Source: Tessaracoccus sp. MC1865 (GTDB taxonomy: Bacteria > Actinomycetota > Actinomycetes > Propionibacteriales > Propionibacteriaceae). Taken from it: 64,000 nucleotides of DNA. Positions 53,818 to 61,275 of the stretch are shown here, one piece after another; within the stretch, counting starts at the first letter, position 1; each line of letters opens with the position of its first letter. The notes beneath the pieces were generated by a model. It saw nothing but the letters and a program-made list of their open reading frames with translations. It made no database searches and was not told where the DNA came from. The DNA lies in the NCBI RefSeq assembly GCF_017815535.1, contig NZ_CP072596.1, positions 248,001-312,000 of the forward strand, given 5' to 3'. The position numbers and the translations under genes were made by a program.

Positions 53818-55281
53818 CTAAGCGCCCGGGGCCCAGATGGCGGCGGTGCGGGCGATGAGTTCGTCGAGTTGGCTGAAGTCGGTGCGTCGGTCTTTGGGCC
53901 GGTGTTCGCTCTGAGCGGCGTCGACGGCGACCGGTTCAGCGATGCCGGGCTCATCTGGGCAGGGTGGTGCCTTGGCCGAGGTGAGGTGTTCGCGCAGCAG
54001 GTGCCTGCGGTGTTGCCTCGGCCTTCGCGCCGGATCGACATGTCGGGGTGGGGTGAACCACGGCTTTCCGGTGTCCGGGTCGAGGTGGACCTGCCATTGT
54101 GATTCGGATGACTGTTGTGGGTCTGGTTCGACCAGCCGGTGGTGGTGCGGGCAGAGGAGAACGCCGTTGGCGAGTGAGGATTCTCCGCCTGCCCACCAGG
54201 GAACGATGTGGTGGGCTTCGCAGGCGCGTGGTTTGGCCGCACACCCGGGGAATGCGCAGCCTCCGTCGCGGAGGGTGAGGGCGGTGCGGATCCCGGTGGG
54301 GAAGAGGCGGTGTTTGCGGCCCACGTCCAGGGGTTGGGAGTTGGTGCCGAGTACGACGGGGATCAGGTCTGCGTCGCAGGCCAAGTGTCTGGCGTCGGCG
54401 GCGGATAGTCCGCCTAGGCTGTGGCCGCCGAGGACGTCGACTCGTCCCAGGCCGGTGAGGAGGGTGTTGTAGTTGACGGTGATGTGGACCTGGGGGCGGT
54501 CTCCGCCGTGGGCGGGGAGTTCCCCGGTGGCGGCGGCGGTGTGGACCAGGATCATCAACGCGTCGGCGCGGCGCATGGCGGGGTCGGAGGGTTCGTCGGA
54601 GTCGCGGTACGACGAGGCTGGCGGCATCACCGCGTCGAGTTGTGCGGCGAGCAGTTCTGCCTGGGCGGTGGGCAGTAGGCCGCTGAACCTCGACGACCCG
54701 TGGTGGTCCGGGGTGATGGTGAGGTACCGGTTGCGGCGGGCGGCCCGGTCTTGGGCGTCGAGCCTCTTTTTGTCTTCGGCTTCGGCGCCGTCGGGGTCGA
54801 TCACCCGGAACACGTGGCTGGCCAGTTCCCGCAACTCGTCTGGGCCGAGGTTGTGAACCTCCGCCAGGACGGAGCGCTGGCACAGCTCCACCTCTGCACG
54901 CGTCACAGCGTTGGGGAGCTTTCGGAGCCCGGAGATGATCGCTTCGGCCTGCGCCAGGGAGATTTCCCCGTCGTTCAAGGCGGCGGCGATGAGCGGGAAG
55001 CGTTCCCCGAGATCCATGGCGAGTTTCAGTGACGCGGTGGCCTGGGCGGTGGTGGTGCGCACGGACTGCCGCACCCGCTCCACTAGCGCGTCATCGGCTG
55101 CGAGGCGTGCGTCGTGCAGGAGCCGCAGCCGGGCGCCGGCTGCCTGCGCCTGGACCTCGTCCAACAGTGCCGCGAGCTGGGCGCGACGCTGGACGTCGGC
55201 TGCCGGGTTCATTCCCAGGGAGCCGATGTCCTGCCACAGGGCAGCCATGCCCTGCAGCAACACTTCGCGCGTCTCGTTCAT
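53818..55281 (-). CDS. DUF222 (13E12-type) protein with HNH nuclease domain
   Basis: 487 residues from ATG 55281 (an in-frame ATG at 55290 is also possible). Residues ~1-290 are the helical DUF222 region (AQLAALLDEVQAQAAGARLR, GEISLAQAEAIISGLRKLP). Residues ~385-440 form an HNH domain: CAFPGCAAKP, CEAHHIVPWWAGGESSL and NGVLLCPHHHRLVE supply the two histidines, the asparagine and the zinc cysteines. The C-terminal ~60 residues are basic and proline-rich. Members are abundant and often multi-copy in actinobacterial genomes. Their role is unsettled: defence, mobile-element origin or DNA repair have all been considered. An AT-rich TTTAAT lies 7 bases before the ATG. Confidence 0.87.
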   Translation of the reverse strand: MNETREVLLQGMAALWQDIGSLGMNPAADVQRRAQLAALLDEVQAQAAGARLRLLHDARLAADDALVERVRQSVRTTTAQATASLKLAMDLGERFPLIAAALNDGEISLAQAEAIISGLRKLPNAVTRAEVELCQRSVLAEVHNLGPDELRELASHVFRVIDPDGAEAEDKKRLDAQDRAARRNRYLTITPDHHGSSRFSGLLPTAQAELLAAQLDAVMPPASSYRDSDEPSDPAMRRADALMILVHTAAATGELPAHGGDRPQVHITVNYNTLLTGLGRVDVLGGHSLGGLSAADARHLACDADLIPVVLGTNSQPLDVGRKHRLFPTGIRTALTLRDGGCAFPGCAAKPRACEAHHIVPWWAGGESSLANGVLLCPHHHRLVEPDPQQSSESQWQVHLDPDTGKPWFTPPRHVDPARRPRQHRRHLLREHLTSAKAPPCPDEPGIAEPVAVDAAQSEHRPKDRRTDFSQLDELIARTAAIWAPGA

Positions 55282-55443
55282 ACGTACCATTAAATAAGAA
55301 CGCACTGACAAAATTGCTCGAGTCGGCGCCCTTCTTCGAAAACCACCCCAAAGGGTGGGCGGACGCAGCCCAAGGTGCCCTCCGGGGTGCATTCTGCCGC
55401 TGCCAGAAGTGCTTGGCTGGAGGCTCACAATAAGGAAGAAGAC

Positions 55444-55713
55444 ATGTCCAATGCCGACCGCGTCCGTTCGTCCACCGCCGACAGCGTGCAGCAGCGCCTC
55501 GACGAGGAGCGGCTGCAGCGGGTCACCGAACTGGCCGATGCCCCTGCCGAAGTCATCACCCAGCACATCAAGGACCTCGACAGGGCCTGGGACGTCGAGC
55601 GGGTGCTGGAGGCATTGCGCGGCGACTTCGCCTACCTCAACTTCCAGGGAATGGACGCCGCCAGCGCCGCCGCGGCCGCGTTGAAGGCTGCCGAGGAACA
55701 GCAGCCCTTCTGA
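55444..55713 (+). CDS. Small conserved-looking hypothetical protein
   Basis: 89 residues from ATG 55444, which has AAGGAAGAAG upstream. It is hydrophilic and mostly helical (TADSVQQRLDEERLQRVTEL, KDLDRAWDVERVLEALRGDF), ending in a short alanine-rich helix. There is no signal peptide, cysteine or motif I recognise. It lies between the divergent DUF222 gene and the convergent DUF302 gene, only 6 bases from the latter's stop. The preceding 160 bases contain no gene; a small CACCC/GGGTG palindrome sits at about 55344. Confidence 0.6.
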   Translation: MSNADRVRSSTADSVQQRLDEERLQRVTELADAPAEVITQHIKDLDRAWDVERVLEALRGDFAYLNFQGMDAASAAAAALKAAEEQQPF

Positions 55714-55719
55714 GCCCCC

Positions 55720-56136
55720 TCAGACGCCCTCGGGGTTCCCCGTCGCGCTGACGTACACGCGGTCCAACGCTGCCCGCAGAGCCTCGCGTACCTCGTCGGC
55801 CAGCGGTTTCATCTCCGAGTTGTCGGTGATGGCGACCATCGTCTCCGGGTCGATCGCCTCCACGACGGTGACGCCTGCCGTGTGCCGCACCACCACGTTG
55901 CACGGCAACAGCACGCCGAGCGACGGCTCGATCTGGAGCCCCTTGTAGGCGAACCCCGGGTTGCAGGCGCCGAGGATGACCTGGTCGTCGACGTCGACGT
56001 CCTGCTTGTTCTTCAGCGTCTGCTTCACGTCGATCTCCGTGAGGATGCCGAAGCCGCTCTGTGCGAGGGATTCCTTGGTGAGGGCCACCACGTCGTCGAA
56101 GGGCCGCTCCAGGTCGATGCGAAGTCCGTAACTCAT
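55720..56136 (-). CDS. DUF302 protein
   Basis: A 138-residue soluble protein. FDDVVALTKESLAQSGFGIL near the start, then LGACNPGFAYKGLQIEPSLG and LPCNVVVRHTAGVTVVEAID are the hallmark segments of DUF302, including the conserved cysteine-asparagine-proline and the later L-P-C-N. The biochemical role is unknown; family members are often linked to redox or metal stress. GGAGG lies 6-7 bases before ATG 56136. It is divergent from the DUF4349 lipoprotein gene. Confidence 0.88.
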   Translation of the reverse strand: MSYGLRIDLERPFDDVVALTKESLAQSGFGILTEIDVKQTLKNKQDVDVDDQVILGACNPGFAYKGLQIEPSLGVLLPCNVVVRHTAGVTVVEAIDPETMVAITDNSEMKPLADEVREALRAALDRVYVSATGNPEGV

Positions 56137-56318
56137 CTCAACCTCCTTACCCCTCATCGTGCCCCTTTCGGTGCCCGAGCGTAGGGACATGGAACGAATC
56201 GGCAACGACGTGGACAGCCCTTCCCGAGTAACGATCTGGACTCGGCTGTGCCCGGCCTGTACCCGGCGGCGCGGCGCGGGGGTAGCGTCGGCCCCACTGA
56301 ACCGATCGAGGAGGCGCC

Positions 56319-57281
56319 ATGTGGGGGAAAGCTGGGCTGCGGAGCGTCGTGGGAGCTGTCGTCGCGCTGCTGATGACGTTGCTGCTGGCGGCCTGTGCCG
56401 GGGGAGACGGCGCCACTGTGGATTCACCTGCGGGTGGCCCCGCTCCGGACGCGGGCGGTGGCTCCGTGGGCATGCCCCAGAAGGACGGTGATGAGGATTC
56501 CGGCGGCGGGGACCGCCTGATCATCCGGTCGAAGGTGCTCCGCCTGGAGGTGGAGAGCACGCCGGACGCGGTGACGAAGATCCGCGACCTGGCCCGCAGC
56601 CACGAGGGCACCGTCACCGACATGCAGGTGGCCACCGACACCGACGAATGGCTCTACCGCTACGGCGAGGACGGCGCACCCGCGGGAGACGGGTCGGCGT
56701 TGCGCGGCTGGGTGACCACGCGCGTGCCCGCCGAGACCTACGAGGATTTCCTCGCCGAGGTGGCTGCGCTCGGCGTCGTGAAGTTCCAGTCCGAGGCCAC
56801 CAGCGACGTCACCCAGGAGCACGTCGATCTCTCCGCCCGGCTGGACAACCTGCGAGCCCAGGAAGTGCGCCTGCGTGAGTTCTTCGACGCGGCCAAGGAC
56901 GTCAAGGACATGCTGGCCATCGAGACCGAGCTGTCCCGGGTGCGGGGCGAGATCGAATCGCTCGACGCGCAGGTGACCTACCTGGAGCGGCAGGCCGCGA
57001 TGGCGACGGTGACGATCGAACTGGTCGAACCCCGCGCCGTGGTGAGTCCCGGCGGCGAGTCGTGGGGCTTCGGCGAGGCCATCACCGACGGCATCCGCGG
57101 CGCCGCAGGCCTGTTGACCGGGCTGCTGACGCTGCTGATCGCCACCGCCCCCGTGTGGCTGGTGGCCTTGGTGCTGTTCTTCCCCCTGCGCGCCTACCTC
57201 CGACGGCGGGCCGCGCGCCGCCACGCGCCCTCCGCCCCCGTGCTCGCGACACAACCGGAGGCTGAGCAGTCGGCCCCGTGA
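56319..57281 (+). CDS. DUF4349 lipoprotein with C-terminal membrane helix
   Basis: 320 residues. Signal peptide VVGAVVALLMTLLLAACAGG has a lipobox with the cysteine at ~26. A Gly/Asp-rich linker follows (~27-65). The DUF4349 domain (~66-255) includes RLIIRSKVLRLEVESTPDAV, GWVTTRVPAETYEDFLAEVA and a coiled coil (LSARLDNLRAQEVRLREFFD, ELSRVRGEIESLDAQVTYLE). One helix (LLTLLIATAPVWLVALVLFF) and a basic cytoplasmic tail complete it. The protein would span the outer face and the membrane; its function is unknown. GAGGAGG precedes ATG 56319. TAGCGT at 56283 may be its -10. Confidence 0.87.
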   Translation: MWGKAGLRSVVGAVVALLMTLLLAACAGGDGATVDSPAGGPAPDAGGGSVGMPQKDGDEDSGGGDRLIIRSKVLRLEVESTPDAVTKIRDLARSHEGTVTDMQVATDTDEWLYRYGEDGAPAGDGSALRGWVTTRVPAETYEDFLAEVAALGVVKFQSEATSDVTQEHVDLSARLDNLRAQEVRLREFFDAAKDVKDMLAIETELSRVRGEIESLDAQVTYLERQAAMATVTIELVEPRAVVSPGGESWGFGEAITDGIRGAAGLLTGLLTLLIATAPVWLVALVLFFPLRAYLRRRAARRHAPSAPVLATQPEAEQSAP

Positions 57282-57316
57282 CCACGCGCAGTGCCGCCGG
57301 GCGAACCGTCCGATCC

Positions 57317-58219
57317 TCAGGGAGTGCGACCATCGGGCCTGCTCGGCGAGGTGAGTTCGCGCAGGAGCCAGTCGACTTCGCGGGTCAGCAGCGTGGACGG
57401 TAGCTCATGTCCGCCGTCGAAGATCTCGTGGTCGGCCACTCCTGGTGCGAAGGCGGCGACGACCTGGTCGACGCCCGAGACGGGGAACAAGGGGTCGTGG
57501 CGCCCGGCGACGAGGAGGACTCGTTGCTGATGGAAGGCACGTGCGACGGCGGGGGAGTCGCCGAGTGTCGTGATGCCGGACGGATACCAGGCCGGGTTGT
57601 GGAGAATGCCGGCGGCTTCGAAGGATGCCACCGTCCCGACGCCGCAGTTGAGCACGCCGGCGACGATGCGCTCATCGCAGGCCATCGAGAAGAAGCTGAC
57701 CTGGGCACCCAGCGAGTGCCCGATCACGCCGCATGAACCGGCGCCGGTGTGGTGGAGGATCCAGTCGATGGCCACGCTGACGTCGGTGACATGTGCGCCT
57801 TGCAGGGTGCTGCCGTGGGCGATGAGGTTCCATGCGTGGAACTGTTCGTCACGGGCGCCGTCGCCAGAGTGGTCGCGTCGCTCCTCGAACCCGTGGAGGT
57901 CAGGGATCAGCGTGGTGACCCCGGCCGTCGCGAGGGCGAGGCCATAGGCCATGTCCGGGTTGCCCGCGATCCCGGCCGGTTCGCTCTTGCCGAGGTGGAA
58001 CTCGCCGTTGTGCTGGTGAACGGCCACGACGGGCAGGGGTGTCGAGAGATGCTCCGGTTCCAGGAGGAGGCACGGGATCGTGTGCCCGTCGGGGGCGCGC
58101 AGCGACACCCGTGAGCGCGAGATTCCCTCCCACGTTTGGGGTCGCGAGACTTCGGCGTCGACGATGCGAGTCGGGGCGGGGCCGACACCCAGCAGGCGTC
58201 TCACGCCTGAACGATCCAT
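57317..58219 (-). CDS. Alpha/beta-hydrolase (esterase/dienelactone-hydrolase-like)
   Basis: A 300-residue serine hydrolase. Nucleophile S169 is in GVIGHSLGA, the acid is in AGRHDPLFP and the histidine in DGGHELPS. VVAVHQHNGEFHLGKSEPAG supplies the oxyanion region. There is a cap-like loop with GFEERRDHSGDGARDEQF. The pattern is that of acetyl-xylan esterase or uncharacterised 'dienelactone hydrolase' relatives. Substrate unknown. No signal peptide. GGAGGAG precedes ATG 58219. Convergent with the DUF4349 gene. Confidence 0.85.
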   Translation of the reverse strand: MDRSGVRRLLGVGPAPTRIVDAEVSRPQTWEGISRSRVSLRAPDGHTIPCLLLEPEHLSTPLPVVAVHQHNGEFHLGKSEPAGIAGNPDMAYGLALATAGVTTLIPDLHGFEERRDHSGDGARDEQFHAWNLIAHGSTLQGAHVTDVSVAIDWILHHTGAGSCGVIGHSLGAQVSFFSMACDERIVAGVLNCGVGTVASFEAAGILHNPAWYPSGITTLGDSPAVARAFHQQRVLLVAGRHDPLFPVSGVDQVVAAFAPGVADHEIFDGGHELPSTLLTREVDWLLRELTSPSRPDGRTP

Positions 58220-58232
58220 GACCCACTCCTCC

Positions 58233-58418
58233 TCAGGCCAGCAGGGCGCGTGTCTTCTGCTCCTCACGGAACAGGTTGACGAACGTAGTGGGGGCATCCG
58301 GCCCGTGGCCGCCCCGAGCCCATCGCCCGATCTCCTCATCCCAGAATCCCACGGCGACCCGAATCGCAGCTCCACACCGAGGCAGAAGATGCTGGGCCAC
58401 CGCCCGTACCTGAGGCAT
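58233..58418 (-). pseudogene. Possible small gene or remnant upstream of the hydrolase
   Basis: A 61-codon frame from ATG 58418 (PQVRAVAQHLLPRCGAAIRV to REEQKTRALLA) ends 14 bases before the hydrolase start, on the same strand. Its composition looks like real protein (RVAVGFWDEEIGRWARGGHG), but it is short and has no clear ribosome binding site. It overlaps nothing else, filling the gap before the helicase. It may be a tiny gene co-expressed with the hydrolase or a remnant; I cannot tell which. Confidence 0.3.
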
Positions 58419-58440
58419 CCTCGATAGGCTGCACCTCACC

Positions 58441-61275
58441 ATGAGTAGGACTGACACCTTCGCACCCGGCAACGTCGTGGTGGTGCGCGACGAGGACTGG
58501 CTGGTGACGTCAGTCGACGAGTCGTCCGACGGACCCGTCCTCAACGCCCAGGGCCTCTCCGACCTGGTCCGCGGCCAGGACGCCGTCTTCTACCCCTCGC
58601 TGGACCGGATCAAGCTCAACGACCCCCGCGACACCACCGTCCGCCCGGACGATTCCCCGAAGTACCGGCGCTCCCGCCTCTGGGTGGAGTCCACCCTCCG
58701 CAAGACCGCCGTCCCCCTCAGTGACGACTCGCTCACCGTCTCGCCACGCATGCTCGCCCGGCAGCTGGGCTACCAGCACAAGGCGGTCGCCAAGGCCCTC
58801 GACCCCGCGACACTGCGCCCCCGCATCCTGCTCGCGGACGCCGTCGGCCTCGGCAAGACGCTCGAGATCGGCATGATCCTCTCGGAGCTCATCCGGCGCG
58901 GCCGCGGCGAGCGGATCCTCGTCGTCACCCCGCGACACGTGCTGGAGCAGATGCAGCACGAGATGTGGAGCCGCTTCGCCATCCCGTTCGTGCGCCTCGA
59001 CTCCCAGGGCGTGGCCCGCGTCAAGCAGAAGCTGCCCGCCAACCGCAACCCGTTCTCCTACTTCCGCCGCGTGATCATCTCCATCGACACGCTGAAGCAG
59101 GAGCGCTTCGTCCACGACCTGCGCCGCCACCACTGGGACGCCGTCGTCATCGACGAGTCGCACAACGTCACCAACACCGCCACCCTCAACAACCGCCTGG
59201 CCAGCATCCTCGCGCCGCAGGCCGACGCCCTCATCCTCGCCTCCGCCACCCCGCACAACGGATCACGCGAGTCATTCGCCGAGCTGGTCCGACTCCTCGA
59301 CCCCACCGCCGTCAAGGCCGACGGCGACCTCGACGCCAAGCGCGTCGACCAGCTCACCATCCGGCGACACCGCCACAGCGCCGAGGTGGCCGAGGAGGTG
59401 GGCGCCGACTGGGCCGAGCGCCTCGAACCCGACAACCGTCTCATCGACGCCTCCCCGCAGGAGGACGCCGTCGTCGACGAGCTGGTGGACACCTGGCTCC
59501 GCCCGACGACCACCTCGCCCTACTCCGGCGCCAACGGCTCGCTCTTCCCGTGGACGCTGGCGAAAGCCTTCCTGTCCTCGCCCGCCGCCCTCCGCGACAC
59601 CCTGCGCAACCGCATCGAGCGCCTCGACCACACGCCCGCCGCCCACCGCGAGGCCGAGGCCCTGCGCCGCCTGGCCGTCCTCAACGACGCCACCATGGCC
59701 ACCTCGTCGAAGTACCAGGCCCTGGTCAGCTACCTCCGCGACGAGGTCGGAGTCGGCAAGTCCTCGCCCATGCGCGCCGTCGTCTTCTCCGAGCGCGTCG
59801 CCACCCTCCACTGGCTCCAGGCCAAGCTTGAGAAGGATCTCGGCCTCAAGCCCGGCCAGGTGGACGTCCTCCACGGCGGCCTGGCCGACGACCAACAGCA
59901 GGCCATCGTCGAGAGCTTCAAGCAGACCAGCTCACCCATCCGCGTGCTCGTCACCGGCGACGTCGCCTCCGAGGGCGTCAACCTCCACAAGCAGTGCCAC
60001 CACCTCATCCACTACGACATCCCGTGGAGCCTCATCCGCATCGAGCAGCGCAACGGCCGCATCGACCGCTACGGCCAGAAGCAGCCCCCGCAGATCACCA
60101 CCCTGCTGTTGAGCGCCGCCAACGAGCGCTTCTCCGGCGACATCCGGGTCCTCACCGCCCTCGTCGCCCGCGAGCACGAGGCCCACCGCGCCCTCGGCGA
60201 CGCCGCCAGCCTCATGGGCCGCTACAGCGTCACCGCCGAGGAGGAGGCCATCCGCCAAGTGCTGGCCGGCTCCAAGAGCTTCGACGACGTGGTGGCCAGC
60301 CCCGAGGACATCGCCACCAGCGTCGACGACTGGCTGGCCCAGTACCTCGACGACGACGCCGACGATCAGCCCGAGCCAGCCGTCGTCGGCGACCACCTCC
60401 TCTACGCCAAGCCGGTCGACTTCCTCCGCGACGCCCTCCACGAGTACTACCCCTCACCCGAGGACAAGCCGCTGCCTCGGGACCTCGGCGGCGTCGGCTG
60501 GCGCGAACACCAGGCCGAGCACATCGTCGAGTTCGTCCCGCCCGCCGACCTGCGGCAGCGCTTCGAGGTGCTCCCGCAGAGCTACCTCGCCGACCGCAAC
60601 GTCCTCGAGCGTCTCCAGCTCGTGACCGAGCCCAACGCCGCTGGCACCATCCTCGACGCCGCCCTCACCGACACCAGCGCCTCTTCCTGGCCGGAAGCCC
60701 ACTACCTCGGCCCCCTCCACCCCGTGCTCGACTGGGCCGCCGACCGCGCCCTGGCCCGGCTCGCCCGCGGCGAGATCTTCGCCGTCCGCGGCGACGTCGA
60801 CGTGCCCACCGTGCTGCTCAACGGCACCCTCATCAACCGCCGCGGCCAGGTGGTGGCCTCATCGTGGCTGTCCGCCCAGTTCCACGGCGCCACGCCCTTC
60901 GTCGAGGTCCACGCGACGGCGGGGGAGATGCTCGCCGACGCCGGAGTCATCGGCGAGCGCAGCAACCCCGGCCCGGTCCAGCTCCCGGACATGGACCTCG
61001 TCCGTCCCGCAGTCGACCGCGCCGAGGACACCCTGCGGTTCCAGTTCCAGGCCGCGGCGGACGCCGCGAAGGCGCGGGTCGACGAGTGGGTGGCCCGCGC
61101 GGAGGAGTGGCAGTCCGAGGCCGAGGCGCTCATCCAGCGCGACCAGGTGCGCCGCCGCCGCGCGCTCGTCGACGCGCAGGAGCGGCTGAGCCGCGACATG
61201 ACCCCAGACCGTCAGCTGGTGCGCCCCCTGCTGGTAGTCCTCCCCGCCGACACCCCGGAGGCCACCCATGGCTGA
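58441..61275 (+). CDS. SNF2-family helicase, DrmD-like (DISARM class 1)
   Basis: 944 residues. Residues ~1-110 are an N-terminal domain (VVVVRDEDWLVTSVDESSDG, then a YRRSRLWVESTLRK segment). The superfamily 2 motor has motif I ADAVGLGKTLE with K139, motif II DESH at 238-241, motif III LASATPH, and the helicase C-terminal half with VFSERVATLHWLQ, VLHGGLADDQQQAIVESFK, TGDVASEGVNLH and motif VI RNGRIDRYGQ at 537-546. The last ~300 residues are an accessory region ending in a helical stretch. This matches the SNF2 helicases paired with large methyltransferases in DISARM. TAGGCT at 58425 may be its -10. The stop overlaps the methyltransferase start by 8 bases. Confidence 0.82.
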   Translation: MSRTDTFAPGNVVVVRDEDWLVTSVDESSDGPVLNAQGLSDLVRGQDAVFYPSLDRIKLNDPRDTTVRPDDSPKYRRSRLWVESTLRKTAVPLSDDSLTVSPRMLARQLGYQHKAVAKALDPATLRPRILLADAVGLGKTLEIGMILSELIRRGRGERILVVTPRHVLEQMQHEMWSRFAIPFVRLDSQGVARVKQKLPANRNPFSYFRRVIISIDTLKQERFVHDLRRHHWDAVVIDESHNVTNTATLNNRLASILAPQADALILASATPHNGSRESFAELVRLLDPTAVKADGDLDAKRVDQLTIRRHRHSAEVAEEVGADWAERLEPDNRLIDASPQEDAVVDELVDTWLRPTTTSPYSGANGSLFPWTLAKAFLSSPAALRDTLRNRIERLDHTPAAHREAEALRRLAVLNDATMATSSKYQALVSYLRDEVGVGKSSPMRAVVFSERVATLHWLQAKLEKDLGLKPGQVDVLHGGLADDQQQAIVESFKQTSSPIRVLVTGDVASEGVNLHKQCHHLIHYDIPWSLIRIEQRNGRIDRYGQKQPPQITTLLLSAANERFSGDIRVLTALVAREHEAHRALGDAASLMGRYSVTAEEEAIRQVLAGSKSFDDVVASPEDIATSVDDWLAQYLDDDADDQPEPAVVGDHLLYAKPVDFLRDALHEYYPSPEDKPLPRDLGGVGWREHQAEHIVEFVPPADLRQRFEVLPQSYLADRNVLERLQLVTEPNAAGTILDAALTDTSASSWPEAHYLGPLHPVLDWAADRALARLARGEIFAVRGDVDVPTVLLNGTLINRRGQVVASSWLSAQFHGATPFVEVHATAGEMLADAGVIGERSNPGPVQLPDMDLVRPAVDRAEDTLRFQFQAAADAAKARVDEWVARAEEWQSEAEALIQRDQVRRRRALVDAQERLSRDMTPDRQLVRPLLVVLPADTPEATHG

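Noticed and set aside
53818-55281. DUF222/HNH gene as a complete mobile element
   Set aside because: No terminal inverted repeats, target duplication or transposase partner seen at either side.
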